From NCBI GenBank assembly GCA_030532705.1, contig JAUNKR010000012.1, forward strand, positions 1 through 46,904: a DNA stretch of 46,904 bases. Reading direction: 5' to 3'. Positions 17,345 through 26,959 of this stretch are shown here, in pieces. The notes under the pieces were generated by a model. It saw only the letters and a program-made list of their open reading frames with translations. It ran no database searches and was not told where the DNA came from. Position 1 is the first letter of the stretch. Each line of letters opens with the position of its first letter. Made by a program: the position numbers and the translations under genes. Origin of the DNA: Peptostreptococcaceae bacterium. Its GTDB lineage: Bacteria; Bacillota; Clostridia; Peptostreptococcales; Filifactoraceae.

Positions 17345-17373
17345 TTGATTTGCTATGGATTATATGCTAAGAT
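17345..17373 (+). promoter_or_regulatory. csoR-copA promoter
   Basis: TTGATT (17345-17350) and TAAGAT (17368-17373) are 17 bases apart, with TGC just before the -10 (extended -10). The CsoR operator starts 7 bases after the -10, at the expected transcription start. Confidence 0.75.
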
Positions 17374-17379
17374 AGAAGC

Positions 17380-17400
17380 ACACCTACCCCGTGGGGGTGT
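17380..17400 (+). promoter_or_regulatory. CsoR operator
   Basis: A GC-rich inverted repeat, ACACC-T-ACCCCGTGGGG-GTGT, matches the TACCC-n-GGGGTA type of site bound by CsoR repressors. It overlaps the predicted transcription start of csoR, so apo-CsoR would repress its own operon until Cu(I) binds. Confidence 0.82.
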
Positions 17401-17419
17401 CTTTTGAGGAGGCGAAAGC

Positions 17420-17686
17420 ATGAATGAAGAAAAAAAGAAAGCGGTCCAAGCGCTTAAAACGGCACGTGGACAGATCGACGGGATCATCAAGATGATCGAA
17501 GAGGAGAGATATTGTATCGATATATCCAATCAGCTCCTGGCGACGTCGGCAATGTTGAAGCGTGCTAATTTGCTCATTTTGGAGCAGCATATGAATAATT
17601 GTCTGGTCGAGGCGATCGATGCCGGCGGTGGAAAAGAAAAAATTTCAGAGATGCTGAGCATCCTGTCAAAGATCATGGATAAATAG
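17420..17686 (+). CDS. csoR: Copper-sensing repressor CsoR
   Basis: The 88-residue helical protein belongs to the CsoR/RcnR (DUF156) family. It has the Cu(I) triad C32, H57 and C61 (YCIDI and HMNNC); the spacing equals C36-H61-C65 of M. tuberculosis CsoR. The conserved RARGQIDGI-like helix is present as TARGQIDGI. Cu(I) binding is expected to release it from the operator at 17380-17400. copA follows 40 bases later in the same unit. A GAGGAGG site precedes the ATG. The full triad favours copper over nickel or persulfide sensing. Confidence 0.93.
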   Translation: MNEEKKKAVQALKTARGQIDGIIKMIEEERYCIDISNQLLATSAMLKRANLLILEQHMNNCLVEAIDAGGGKEKISEMLSILSKIMDK

Positions 17687-17726
17687 TGAATAAATTGAAC
17701 GATAGAATTAAGAAAAGGAGAGACGG

Positions 17727-20192
17727 ATGAAAGAAACATTGAGCATTCAAGGGATGACCTGCGCAGCCTGTGCGGCAAGGATCGAAAAGGTCGTGTCCAA
17801 GATGGAAGGAGTACAACATGCAAATGTCAATTTTGCGTCTGAAAAAATGGTGGTCGAAGCGGATGACCAAGTTCAGCTCGAGGAGATCATCGCGAAGATC
17901 GAAAAGGCGGGTTATAAGGCAAAGGCATTGCCGAAAGGGAATGTCGAGACTCTCAAGGTGCTCGGTATGACCTGTGCGGCTTGCTCTGCACGAGTGGAGA
18001 AGATGGTGGGTCGTCTTGGCGGTGTGGAGAAGGTCAATGTGAATCTGACGACCGAGCGGATGACGGTGGAGCTTGATCGAAATAAGACCACTCTTTCCGA
18101 GGTCAAGAAAGTGGTCGAAAAAGCGGGCTATCGATGGGAGGAGATCCGCAAGGAGACCGTCGATGAAGATAAGATCCGAAAAGAAAAGGAGATCAAGACA
18201 TTGCATACGAAGTTGATCGTGGCAATGCTGTTTGCGATCCCGCTGTTATATATCGCGATGGCACCGATGATCACATGGGTATCGCTTCCATTTCCGGAGT
18301 TTTTGGATCCGGACATCCATCCGAAAAATTTTGCATTGGCACAGATACTGCTTCTGATCCCGATCCTGATCGCCGGGAATCGCTTCTATAAAGTGGGCTT
18401 TCGGGCGATCCGACTGCTTGCACCGAATATGGACAGTTTGATCGCGATCGGAACGACATCGGCAGTAGTATATAGTTTGTATCACACCTACCTTTTGTTT
18501 ACACAAGGGGGGCATGGACATGCGCATGCGCTATATTTTGAATCGGCAGGCGTTATTATCGCATTGATCTTGCTTGGGAAATATCTCGAATCCGTTTCGA
18601 AAGGCAAAACGAGCGAGGCGATCAAGAAACTGATGGGGCTTGCGCCAAAGACGGCTTTTGTTGAAAGAGACGGCGCGGAGATCGAAATTCCGATCGAGGA
18701 TGTGATGCCGAAAGATCTTCTGATCGTCAAGCCGGGGGCGAAGATCCCGGTCGATGGGGTCGTTATCAGCGGATCGACTTCGATCGATGAATCCATGCTG
18801 ACGGGAGAAAGTATGCCGGTAAGCAAAAAGGCGGGCGATCAGGTGTTTGCAGCGACCATCAACAAGAACGGAACGATCAAATTCGAGGCGACAAAGGTCG
18901 GGGCGGATACTGCGCTGGCGCAGATCATCAAGCTCGTCGAAGATGCACAGGGGTCGAAAGCTCCGATCGCACAACTGGCGGATGTCGTTGCAGGTTATTT
19001 TGTACCGATCGTGGTCGCGATCGCAACGATCTCATTCATCCTTTGGATGATCGCCGGAGAGACCTTCTCCTTTGCGCTGACCGCATTTATCTCCGTCCTC
19101 GTCATCGCCTGCCCATGTGCGCTGGGGCTTGCAACGCCTACTGCGATCATGGTGGGTACCGGAAAAGGAGCGGAGTACGGGATCTTGATCAAAGGGGGAG
19201 AGGCGCTGGAGACGACTCATACGATCCGGACCATCATCTTTGACAAGACAGGAACGATCACGGAAGGAAAACCGCAGGTGACCGACATTGTGGTCGCGGA
19301 CGGTGCTTCCACGCTCGAAAAGCAGAATGAGTTGCTCCGGATGGTCGCATCGGCGGAGAAAAGTTCGGAGCATCCGCTGGGCGAAGCGATCGTCAAGGAA
19401 GCGGAAAAGAGAGGGATCGAGCTGCTTTCGGCAGAACATTTTGAAGCGATCACGGGACAAGGGATCAAGGTGGAGATCCAAGGGAAGAAGTTATGGATCG
19501 GAAATGCGAAGCTGATGAACGAAAACGGCATCGTGATCTCGGATTTTCAAAATGAGTCCGATCGACTGGCGGACGAAGGAAAGACGCCGATGTATGTCGG
19601 ACTGGAAGATCGCCTTTGGGGCATCATTGCGGTCGCGGATGTTGTAAAGCCAAGCTCCGCAAAAGCGATCGCCAAACTTACTGAGATGGGGATCGAGGTA
19701 GCGATGATCACCGGTGATAACAAAAAAACTGCCGAAGCGATCGCAAAACAGGTCGGGATCCATCGGGTGTTGTCCGAGGTGTTGCCACAGGACAAGGCCA
19801 ATGAGGTGAAAAAGATCCAGGAAGAAGGCAAAAAGGTCGCTATGGTCGGTGACGGGATCAACGATGCTCCGGCTCTGGCGCAGTCGGATATCGGGATCGC
19901 GATCGGTTCGGGGACTGATGTGGCGATGGAGTCTGCGGATATCGTGCTGATGCATTCCGACTTGATGGATGTACCGACAGCGATCCTGCTTTCCAAAAGG
20001 ACGATCCGTACCATCAAGCAAAATCTGTTCTGGGCTTTTGCGTACAATACGGCAGGCATTCCGATCGCGGCAGGATTGCTCCATGTTTTTGGCGGGCCTT
20101 TGCTTGACCCGATGTTTGCGGCGGCGGCGATGTCGCTAAGCTCCGTTTCGGTGCTGACCAACGCGCTTCGTCTAAAAACATTTAAGCCATAG
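17727..20192 (+). CDS. copA: Cu(I)-exporting P-type ATPase
   Basis: CopA pumps Cu(I) out of the cell. The 821-residue P1B ATPase has two N-terminal heavy-metal-binding domains, each with GMTCAAC (near residues 8-14 and 78-84). Eight membrane helices are expected, with the CPC metal site at C462-P463-C464. Other visible motifs are the phosphorylation loop DKTGTIT (D506), the TGES loop, the [11 protein letters not shown] nucleotide motif and [10 protein letters not shown]. The C-terminal helix carries the MSLSSVSV motif of Cu(I) pumps. AAGGAGAG precedes the start. A strong terminator follows. Confidence 0.96.
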   Translation: MKETLSIQGMTCAACAARIEKVVSKMEGVQHANVNFASEKMVVEADDQVQLEEIIAKIEKAGYKAKALPKGNVETLKVLGMTCAACSARVEKMVGRLGGVEKVNVNLTTERMTVELDRNKTTLSEVKKVVEKAGYRWEEIRKETVDEDKIRKEKEIKTLHTKLIVAMLFAIPLLYIAMAPMITWVSLPFPEFLDPDIHPKNFALAQILLLIPILIAGNRFYKVGFRAIRLLAPNMDSLIAIGTTSAVVYSLYHTYLLFTQGGHGHAHALYFESAGVIIALILLGKYLESVSKGKTSEAIKKLMGLAPKTAFVERDGAEIEIPIEDVMPKDLLIVKPGAKIPVDGVVISGSTSIDESMLTGESMPVSKKAGDQVFAATINKNGTIKFEATKVGADTALAQIIKLVEDAQGSKAPIAQLADVVAGYFVPIVVAIATISFILWMIAGETFSFALTAFISVLVIACPCALGLATPTAIMVGTGKGAEYGILIKGGEALETTHTIRTIIFDKTGTITEGKPQVTDIVVADGASTLEKQNELLRMVASAEKSSEHPLGEAIVKEAEKRGIELLSAEHFEAITGQGIKVEIQGKKLWIGNAKLMNENGIVISDFQNESDRLADEGKTPMYVGLEDRLWGIIAVADVVKPSSAKAIAKLTEMGIEVAMITGDNKKTAEAIAKQVGIHRVLSEVLPQDKANEVKKIQEEGKKVAMVGDGINDAPALAQSDIGIAIGSGTDVAMESADIVLMHSDLMDVPTAILLSKRTIRTIKQNLFWAFAYNTAGIPIAAGLLHVFGGPLLDPMFAAAAMSLSSVSVLTNALRLKTFKP

Positions 20193-20230
20193 TTGCTACA
20201 AGTTCGGGACGATCGACCGGATAAAAAAGA

Positions 20231-20277
20231 GGGCTGTTGTAGAATGAAAGATCTCATTCTGCGACAGCCCTTGTTTT
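20231..20277 (+). terminator. copA terminator
   Basis: A long stem pairs 20231-20247 with 20254-20270 (GGGCTGT/ACAGCCC and AGAATGA/TCATTCT with a few wobble positions in between) and is followed by TTGTTTTG. Confidence 0.88.
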
Positions 20278-20288
20278 GTCGCTTCTGA

Positions 20289-20317
20289 TTGACAAGACGG
20301 TCATTTTGAAGTATCAT
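20289..20317 (+). promoter_or_regulatory. pyrimidine operon promoter
   Basis: A consensus TTGACA (20289-20294) and TATCAT (20312-20317) are separated by 17 bases. Transcription should start near 20324, leaving a leader of about 50 bases. Confidence 0.87.
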
Positions 20318-20334
20318 ATATAAGATTAAGATAA

Positions 20335-20370
20335 CTCTTTTAAATTGGTACAGAGAGACTAACAAGGAGG
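20335..20370 (+). promoter_or_regulatory. PyrR-type RNA binding hairpin overlapping the pyrB ribosome binding site
   Basis: The leader folds like the PyrR binding loop. The lower stem is CTCTTT (20335-20340) with AAGGAG (20364-20369). An internal bulge has TAAA on the 5' side and C on the 3' side. The upper stem is TTGGT(A) with (G)ACTAA (20345-20350 and 20357-20362), closing a CAGAGA loop (20351-20356). The CAGAGAG loop and the 5' purine-rich bulge are hallmarks of PyrR sites in Bacillus pyr leaders. Here the 3' arm is the pyrB Shine-Dalgarno sequence, so bound PyrR with UMP/UTP would block translation. No room exists for a full attenuator. pyrR is not in the window. Confidence 0.75.
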
Positions 20371-20374
20371 AAAT

Positions 20375-21292
20375 ATGAGACACTTAACAGAGATAAGTGA
20401 TTTTAGCGTGGAGGAAATTTCTTCATTAATTAGCGTTGCTAAGGATATTATGGCAAATCAGAGCAATTATATGGATGCTTTGAGAGGTCGTATCTTGGCA
20501 ACGCTTTTTTATGAGCCGAGCACAAGAACGAGATTGAGTTTTGAGACAGCGATGCTGCGTCTGGGAGGAAGCGTCATCGGATTTTCAAATGCTGAAAACA
20601 CATCCGTTTCCAAAGGAGAGACGGTGAAAGATACGGCAAGGATCGTATCGGGCTATGCGGATATCATCGCCATGCGACATCATCAGGTCGGTGCACCGAT
20701 GGAGGCGGCGAGCGTAGCGACCGTTCCGGTCATCAATGCGGGGGATGGCGGCAATCAGCATCCGACACAGACCTTGACCGACCTCCTGACGATCTCATCC
20801 GAGCTGGATCGTTTGGACAATTTAACGATCGTGATGGTCGGCGACCTCAAATACGGCAGGACCGTCCATTCGTTGACAAAAGCGATGAAAAGATATAAAA
20901 ACAACCATTTTATCTTCGTTTCGCCAAAAGAGCTGGCGATGCCGGAGTATATCAAAGAGATGCTCACAGCGGATGGCATCACTTTTGAAGAGACGGCGCA
21001 TTTTGAAGAGGCGATCCCGAAAGCGGGTGTGCTCTATATGACGAGGATCCAAAAGGAGCGTTTTGACAGCGAAGAAGAATATGAGCGCCTCAAGGATTCC
21101 TTCGTGCTGGATGAGGAGAAGATGAAGCTCGGAAAAGAGGAGATGATCGTACTGCATCCGCTTCCTAGAGTGAATGAGATCACGGAGGGAGTCGATCAGG
21201 ATCCGCGTGCAAAATATTTTCAGCAGGCAAGATACGGAATGTTCATCCGAATGGCATTGATATTGACACTTGTCCAAATGAATGAGCAATGA
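20375..21292 (+). CDS. pyrB: Aspartate carbamoyltransferase catalytic subunit
   Basis: PyrB joins carbamoyl phosphate and aspartate to carbamoyl aspartate, the committed step of pyrimidine synthesis. The 305-residue protein has the carbamoyl-phosphate loop FYEPSTRTRLSFE (about 49-61), MRHHQVGA, INAGDGGNQHPTQTLTDLLT and HPLPRVNEI, all active-site segments. The length is typical. AAGGAGG lies 4 bases before the ATG and is part of the PyrR-type hairpin. No pyrI regulatory subunit follows; pyrC starts 83 bases later. Confidence 0.96.
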   Translation: MRHLTEISDFSVEEISSLISVAKDIMANQSNYMDALRGRILATLFYEPSTRTRLSFETAMLRLGGSVIGFSNAENTSVSKGETVKDTARIVSGYADIIAMRHHQVGAPMEAASVATVPVINAGDGGNQHPTQTLTDLLTISSELDRLDNLTIVMVGDLKYGRTVHSLTKAMKRYKNNHFIFVSPKELAMPEYIKEMLTADGITFEETAHFEEAIPKAGVLYMTRIQKERFDSEEEYERLKDSFVLDEEKMKLGKEEMIVLHPLPRVNEITEGVDQDPRAKYFQQARYGMFIRMALILTLVQMNEQ

Positions 21293-21375
21293 TTTTAGAT
21301 AAAGAACGAATAACTTTCAACAAACAACAAAGAAAAGAATGGTAAAGATATTACGATCGAAATATTGGAGGAATA

Positions 21376-22617
21376 ATGATAAGAATAAATAATGTGAGGA
21401 TCATCGATAAATATATCGACAGGACGGATGATGTGTTGATCGAAGGGGAAAAGATCCTGTTGATCGGCAAAGAAAAGATCGACGAAAAACTTGCGGGAAT
21501 GCATCCGGAGATCCTGTCGGAGAAGGATCTGGAAGAAAAAGGGATCGCGCAGAAGCCGAATGGGTCATGTGCAGAAGCATTTGAAAATGATAAATTGCTT
21601 GTGTTGAGTGGGGAGGGCCGCTATTTGTCGCCAAGCTTTGTTGATCTTCATTTTCACTTGCGGAATCCGGGGCAGGAATACAAGCAGACCTTTGAAGAAG
21701 CTTCGGCGGCATGTATCCGGGGAGGCTATACCAAGGTCGTAGCGATGGCAAATACGAAGCCGACAGCGGATTCGCCGGAAGTGCTGGACGCTGTGGCGGA
21801 GGGAATGAAAGATCTCCCGCTGGAAGTTATTCAGACCTCGGCGGTGACGATCGGGCTCAAGGGGGAAGAAACGGTCGATTTTGAAAAAATGCGCAAGAAG
21901 ACTTTCGTGTTTTCCGACGACGGTCGCAATGTGGACAGCGTCGAGATCCTTGAAAAAGCGCTTGAAAAATCCAAGGAGCTTGATTTCATCATCATGGATC
22001 ATGACGAGCCGGAAAGCGATATGGTCATCCGAAATATTGAAGTTGCAAGAAAAACCGGCGGAAGACTCCATTTTTGTCATATCAGCGAGAAAAGATCGAT
22101 CGATGCGATCGTCAAAGCGAAACAAGATGGATTGAATGTGACCTTTGAGGTATCGCCACACCACATTTTCAGCAGCGATCTGAGCTATCGTGTCAATCCG
22201 CCGATCGGTACAGCGGAAGATAATCAGGCGATCCTTTCGGCAGTAAAGAACGGGCAGGTCGATGCGATCGCGACCGATCATGCGCCGCATACCCAAGAAG
22301 ATAAGGAAAAAGGAGCTCCGGGGATCGCGAATATCGAGACCGCATTCGGAATGATCCGTAAGGTGTTCTCCGGCTGTGATATCCCGCTTCAAACGCAGAT
22401 CGCATTGATGAGCAATGCGCCATCGGAGATCTTGGGCGTGGATAATCGCATCCGTGAGGGAGCTCGTGCAGATCTCGTCCTATATAACGATGAAGAGTAC
22501 AAGATCGACAGCACAAGCTTTGTGACAAGAAGCAAAAATACACCTTATGACGGATGGGAGGCAAAAGGGATCATCGAATATACTTTTGCCGGCGGAAAGC
22601 TGTATAAGAACAGATAG
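21376..22617 (+). CDS. pyrC: Dihydroorotase
   Basis: PyrC closes carbamoyl aspartate to dihydroorotate. The 413-residue protein is a type I (PyrC/AllB-like) metal enzyme. It has SPSFVDLHFHLRNPGQ (metal ligands H92 and H94), MANTKPTADSPE, the HFCHISE histidine and IATDHAPHTQEDK (catalytic Asp). Residues about 40-78, between the first strands and the metal motif, form a longer charged segment than I expect for the family. GGAGG precedes the ATG at 21376. Confidence 0.93.
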   Translation: MIRINNVRIIDKYIDRTDDVLIEGEKILLIGKEKIDEKLAGMHPEILSEKDLEEKGIAQKPNGSCAEAFENDKLLVLSGEGRYLSPSFVDLHFHLRNPGQEYKQTFEEASAACIRGGYTKVVAMANTKPTADSPEVLDAVAEGMKDLPLEVIQTSAVTIGLKGEETVDFEKMRKKTFVFSDDGRNVDSVEILEKALEKSKELDFIIMDHDEPESDMVIRNIEVARKTGGRLHFCHISEKRSIDAIVKAKQDGLNVTFEVSPHHIFSSDLSYRVNPPIGTAEDNQAILSAVKNGQVDAIATDHAPHTQEDKEKGAPGIANIETAFGMIRKVFSGCDIPLQTQIALMSNAPSEILGVDNRIREGARADLVLYNDEEYKIDSTSFVTRSKNTPYDGWEAKGIIEYTFAGGKLYKNR

Positions 22618-22650
22618 GATCAATGGATCATGAGTTTCGGAGGGATTTTT

Positions 22651-23487
22651 ATGATAATGAATGAATTGAGAAGACGCGCGATCGAGAGTAGTCCGCTCTG
22701 TGTGGGGATCGACCTTCGGGAAGACCATGTTCCACAGGAACTGAGAGATCTGCCGATCGGGGAGCAGTTTGTAGAATATGCGAAGGAGATCATTGCAGCG
22801 TCCAAAGAATATGCGGCATGCTATAAAATGCAGATCGCCTGCTATGAGGGATACGGATTGGAAGGACTTTTGGCATACAAAAAGATCTTGGAGATGGTAC
22901 GTGCTTCGGGTCATATCGCGATCGCCGACATCAAGCGAGGCGACATCGGATCGACGGCGGAGATGTATGCAAAGGGTCATTTTGAAGGAGATCTTGAGGC
23001 GGATATTCTGACGCTCAATGCTTATATGGGACATGATGCGATCAGCCCTTATGCAAAATATTTCTCAACTAAAAATAAAGGGGCTTTTATCCTCGGAAAG
23101 ACCTCGAATCCGGGCTCGAGAGATTTTCAGGATCTTAGGGTCGGAGATGAATATTTGTACCAAAAGGTGATCCGAAAGATCGTCGATTGGAACAAAGAGC
23201 TGGAAGGATACGAAGGATTCGGAGGCTACGGTGTCGTGGTCGGCGTGAATAATGCGGATGATATCCCATTGCTTCGAGCGGCAGCATCGGAGCTGTTTAT
23301 GCTTATTCCGGGCTACGGTGCACAGGGGGCGAAGATCGAAGACATCGCATCGCTCGTGCGCGAAAGAAAAAATGGTGTGATCAATGTATCGAGAGGGTTA
23401 ACGGCGAAGATCGAAGGCGATTTTCGAAAGGTGTTGAAGGAGCGTTCGCAGACGCTTGCGGGAGAATTGAAAGAATGTTTCAGGTAA
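22651..23487 (+). CDS. pyrF: Orotidine 5'-phosphate decarboxylase (type 2)
   Basis: PyrF removes CO2 from OMP to give UMP. The 278-residue protein is the longer type-2 form. It begins with SSPLCVGIDLREDHVP and has the catalytic DIKRGDIGSTAEMYA (D-x-K-x-x-D). Later it shows LNAYMGHDAISPY and MLIPGYGAQGA. The ATG at 22651 follows GGAGG (22639-22643) by 7 bases; an upstream ATG at 22630 would contain that site. It overlaps pyrK by 13 bases. Confidence 0.92.
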   Translation: MIMNELRRRAIESSPLCVGIDLREDHVPQELRDLPIGEQFVEYAKEIIAASKEYAACYKMQIACYEGYGLEGLLAYKKILEMVRASGHIAIADIKRGDIGSTAEMYAKGHFEGDLEADILTLNAYMGHDAISPYAKYFSTKNKGAFILGKTSNPGSRDFQDLRVGDEYLYQKVIRKIVDWNKELEGYEGFGGYGVVVGVNNADDIPLLRAAASELFMLIPGYGAQGAKIEDIASLVRERKNGVINVSRGLTAKIEGDFRKVLKERSQTLAGELKECFR

Positions 23488-24173
23488 AAAAAGCAAGGAT
23501 CATTGAAAACAGGCAGATCACGCATGATCTGTTTTTGATGAAGGTCGAAGGAGAATATGAGGTCAAGGCGGGGCAGTTTTTTATGCTCAAAGCGATCGAT
23601 GCGGAGATGACCTTGTATCGCCCGATCAGCATTTTTGATGCGGATAAAAACTCGGTCAGTTTCCTTTATTCGGTTCGTGGAAAGGGAACAGCGATCTTTT
23701 CAAGGCTGAAGGCGGAGGATGAGATCTTGCTCCATGGATCGTATGGGAACGGTTTTCCGAGATCACAGGGAAAACTTGCTCTCGTCGGCGGAGGGATCGG
23801 CATGGCACCTCTCTTGTTGACGGCGAAAGAAAACAAGGGCTCGGTCGTCTATATCGGCGTCAGGGACGGACTTTATTCAGAAGAAGAGATCGCAAACATC
23901 CGAGAGCTGTTTTCGGATGTGGATATGAGGCTTAAGATTGGAGGGATCATCACCGATGCAGTCGATTTTGGAGCATATGACGAGATCTTTACCTGCGGTC
24001 CCGAGGTGATGATGGCAGCAGTCACTCAAAAACATGAGAAGGCCTTCGTATCGATGGAAAAACATATGGGTTGCGGCGTGGGCGCATGCCTTTCGTGTAG
24101 TTGTAAGGTCGATGGCAGGATGAAAAAGGTCTGCCAGGACGGGCCGGTATTTTTGGGACGGGAGGTGTTTTGA
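23475..24173 (+). CDS. pyrK: Dihydroorotate dehydrogenase B electron-transfer subunit
   Basis: PyrK passes electrons from PyrD to NAD+ through FAD and a [2Fe-2S] cluster. The 232-residue protein has an N-terminal FAD domain (YRPISIFDA), an NAD region ([14 protein letters not shown]) and a C-terminal cluster motif [15 protein letters not shown] followed by VCQDGPVF. It overlaps pyrF upstream and meets pyrD at TGATG, which suggests coupled translation of the PyrK-PyrD complex. Confidence 0.95.
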   Translation: MFQVKKARIIENRQITHDLFLMKVEGEYEVKAGQFFMLKAIDAEMTLYRPISIFDADKNSVSFLYSVRGKGTAIFSRLKAEDEILLHGSYGNGFPRSQGKLALVGGGIGMAPLLLTAKENKGSVVYIGVRDGLYSEEEIANIRELFSDVDMRLKIGGIITDAVDFGAYDEIFTCGPEVMMAAVTQKHEKAFVSMEKHMGCGVGACLSCSCKVDGRMKKVCQDGPVFLGREVF

Positions 24174-25078
24174 TGCGCGAAGTCGTATTTGGAAAAGAAT
24201 TTAAGAATATCGTGATCGGAGCATCAGGGACCTTCGGCTTCGGTCGTGAATTTGATAAATTTTATGATGTGTCCATGCTGGGCGGGATCTCATCCAAGGG
24301 ACTGACGCTTGAACCGCGGGAAGGAAACAAGGGGATAAGGATCACGGAGACGCCTTCGGGGATCATGAACTCGATCGGTCTGGAAAATCCGGGGGTGGCA
24401 GCTTTTTTGGAGCATGAACTGCCTTTTATGAAAAGCAAAAATAATGTGGTGATCGCCAATGTCGGCGGTTCGGATCTGGAGAGCTATGTCCAAGCGGTCG
24501 AACTAATCGATGAGCATGCGAAGTCGAACGACGGAGTGGACATCATCGAGCTGAATATCTCCTGCCCGAATGTCAAGCAGGGCGGGATGGCTTTTGGGAT
24601 CCATGCATGCGATGCGGCTTTTATCACCAAAGAGATCCGCAAAACGACGGACCTCCCGCTGGTCGTCAAGCTTTCTCCCAATGCGCATAATTTGGTGGAA
24701 GTGGCAAAAGCGATCGAAGCGGAAGGGGCAGACGGACTTTCGCTGGTGAATACTTTTACGGCGCTGGAGATCGACGTAGTGAATAAAAGGGCGCTGTTTG
24801 ACAATATCTATGCAGGACTGTCCGGACCGGCGATCCTACCGATCGCATTGCGCATGACAAGAGATGTTTGCAAAAATGTAAAATTGCCGGTCATGGCGAT
24901 GGGAGGGATTACTTCGGCGATCGATGCGATCAAATTTGTGATGGCCGGTGCGACATTGATCCAAGTTGGAACAGGAAATTTTGCCAATCCGATGGTATGT
25001 TATGATATAATAAAAGGGTTGGAAGAATATTTGGCAAAAGAAAATATTACTCTGGCAGAGATAAGGGGGATCATATGA
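24173..25078 (+). CDS. pyrD: Dihydroorotate dehydrogenase B catalytic subunit
   Basis: This class 1B enzyme oxidises dihydroorotate to orotate and works with PyrK. The 301-residue protein has [12 protein letters not shown] at the start and [12 protein letters not shown]. It also has the substrate motif [11 protein letters not shown], whose Cys is the 1B catalytic base, and later [12 protein letters not shown] and GTGNFANP (FMN phosphate site). The ATG at 24173 lies 7 bases after GGAGG (24161-24165) and overlaps the pyrK stop. Its end overlaps pyrE by 4 bases. Confidence 0.96.
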   Translation: MREVVFGKEFKNIVIGASGTFGFGREFDKFYDVSMLGGISSKGLTLEPREGNKGIRITETPSGIMNSIGLENPGVAAFLEHELPFMKSKNNVVIANVGGSDLESYVQAVELIDEHAKSNDGVDIIELNISCPNVKQGGMAFGIHACDAAFITKEIRKTTDLPLVVKLSPNAHNLVEVAKAIEAEGADGLSLVNTFTALEIDVVNKRALFDNIYAGLSGPAILPIALRMTRDVCKNVKLPVMAMGGITSAIDAIKFVMAGATLIQVGTGNFANPMVCYDIIKGLEEYLAKENITLAEIRGII

Positions 25079-25629
25079 TCGAAATTCTAAAAGAAAGCGA
25101 TGCCTTGTTGGAAGGTCATTTTTTACTTACATCAGGCAAACATTCCAATCGTTATGTGCAATGTGCCAAGGTGCTCCGCTATCCGGATAAGGCGGAAAAG
25201 ATCCTAAAACCGGTAGCTGAAAGGCTTAAGGCGATGAACATCGACCTGCTCGTAGGACCTGCAATGGGAGGGATCATCGTAGCATACGAGCTGGGAAGAC
25301 AGATCGGGGTAGAGGCGATCTTCACGGAGCGTGTCGATGGCAAGATGGAACTTCGACGAGGTTTTGAAGTGAAAAAAGGTCAGCGTATCGCGATCTGCGA
25401 GGATGTGATCACGACTGCAAAATCTTCGTTGGAAGTTAAAGCGCTTTTGGAAAGCATGGGCGGTGAAGTCGTGGCTCTTGCTTCGATCATCGATCGTACC
25501 AAAGGAAATGTCGATATTGAGATCATCTCTGCGATCCAATTGGAGATCGATGCTTATGATCCGCAGGACTGTCCTTTGTGTAAACAAAATATCCCTTATG
25601 TGAAGCCGGGGAGCCGAAACATAAAGTAA
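25075..25629 (+). CDS. pyrE: Orotate phosphoribosyltransferase
   Basis: PyrE joins orotate and PRPP to OMP. The 184-residue protein belongs to the shorter Thermus/clostridial-type PyrE. It has [47 protein letters not shown], and the PRPP loop [14 protein letters not shown]. In that loop Ala stands where Gly is usual in TTGxS. The C-terminal CPLCKQ pair is common in this subfamily. The start ATGA overlaps the pyrD stop. The next gene begins only 10 bases later. Confidence 0.93.
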   Translation: MIEILKESDALLEGHFLLTSGKHSNRYVQCAKVLRYPDKAEKILKPVAERLKAMNIDLLVGPAMGGIIVAYELGRQIGVEAIFTERVDGKMELRRGFEVKKGQRIAICEDVITTAKSSLEVKALLESMGGEVVALASIIDRTKGNVDIEIISAIQLEIDAYDPQDCPLCKQNIPYVKPGSRNIK

Positions 25630-25639
25630 TGAGGATTTT

Positions 25640-26920
25640 ATGCAAGTTTTTAACCTTACAAGTCTCAATGTACTGCAAGAAGTGCCAAGGGTCCTGTTCA
25701 AGCCGATCAATCGCAATGGAGAATTCATTTTCTTTGAAAAGCTTCTGACGAGTTTGGATGATACATGGAGCGAAGGGATCTGGGCCTATGATATCACGAG
25801 CCATGAGATGAATCGAGTGGATCAGGGGCAGCATGTTCAATACAAGGAGCTGTATGATTTTGATACACCGCAGATCTTTTGGAACGGAACATCCCGAGTG
25901 GATCCGAACTTCATGTATTTTGCAACGATCACCGCATTGGAAGACGAGGAATTTATCGAGTTTTACGAGATCGATCTTCTCTCGGGAGTCCAGAGGAATA
26001 TCCTGGGTTTTCGTTTTGAAAAAGACAGTTTCGTTTATAAAAGCATGGATTTTCTCGCGCCGGGCTATCTGCTGTTCCGCTTGAGCTACGATGCGGACTT
26101 CATCGACGTGGATTTTTTTGACGACCTCTATTTGCTGGATGTGAGAGAAAAGAAATACTATGAGATCAAAGACGAGGCATTTAAGATCAATATCGGAACG
26201 ATGATCGTCTCGGGCAAGGGGAAAAATGCGAGAGTTTTTCTTGAGGAATGTTATCTGGGCGAGCAGGAGCAATACGATCTGATCACATCCGAAGAGGTGG
26301 AGCTTGCCTATGACCTGCATGAAGATATCGATCCGCAGCAGATCTATCGAAACTCGATCAAGACGATCCCGCTTGTCAACTTTATCAAGCAGATCAAAGA
26401 AGGGGTGCAGACGATCCGCTTTGATGAGATCGACGATGTGATGATGGAGGGAAGCATCCGGCTGGTCGGGGAGACCGATGACAGTATCTACTACAAAAAG
26501 CAGATCTACGATTTTGTCTTGAAAGAAAAAGGAGACTTTTTATCCAGAAGAAAGATCGGAAGTTACGAGGTCTATAAGATCGATAAGAAAACGATGCAGA
26601 CCGAATTTGTTCGCGATGTACATGGGGATGTCGAGATCAAGACCAATCGCAAGCGTGCCTATTTGATCAAGGATCTGCGATTTCATGCCAAGATCGAAGA
26701 TTTCGATAGCGGAGAGATCGTCTTTGATTACAAAAAACGGTTTGTCGGACGAGCCTATGAAGAGATCGCCGATGTCGTGAACGATGAATTTTTTGTCGTC
26801 CATTTGGATTCAGAGGATCCAAAGGTCGCAAACTATATGATCGTGGAGATCGCAACAGATGAGATGATCGTTGCGGGGCATGATGTCCTTGTGCTCGAGG
26901 ATCATTTGTTTGTTATTTGA
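25640..26920 (+). CDS. Unknown protein, possibly beta-propeller-like
   Basis: I do not recognise this 426-residue protein. It has no signal peptide or membrane segment. It is acidic and rich in aromatic residues and beta-strand patterns, with repeated short strands ending in aspartates such as 'IYYKKQIYDFVLKE', 'SYEVYKIDKKT' and 'YMIVEIATDEMIV'. This looks like a beta-propeller or other repeat of strands, perhaps a WD40-like or DPP-type propeller, but no clear blade consensus is visible. GAGGA precedes the ATG, 10 bases after pyrE, so it is probably the end of the pyr transcript. The membrane protein gene follows 39 bases later. Function unknown. Confidence 0.75.
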   Translation: MQVFNLTSLNVLQEVPRVLFKPINRNGEFIFFEKLLTSLDDTWSEGIWAYDITSHEMNRVDQGQHVQYKELYDFDTPQIFWNGTSRVDPNFMYFATITALEDEEFIEFYEIDLLSGVQRNILGFRFEKDSFVYKSMDFLAPGYLLFRLSYDADFIDVDFFDDLYLLDVREKKYYEIKDEAFKINIGTMIVSGKGKNARVFLEECYLGEQEQYDLITSEEVELAYDLHEDIDPQQIYRNSIKTIPLVNFIKQIKEGVQTIRFDEIDDVMMEGSIRLVGETDDSIYYKKQIYDFVLKEKGDFLSRRKIGSYEVYKIDKKTMQTEFVRDVHGDVEIKTNRKRAYLIKDLRFHAKIEDFDSGEIVFDYKKRFVGRAYEEIADVVNDEFFVVHLDSEDPKVANYMIVEIATDEMIVAGHDVLVLEDHLFVI

Positions 26921-26959
26921 TAGGAAGTTTAGACAGTAAGTACAAATGTTGGAGGATCT

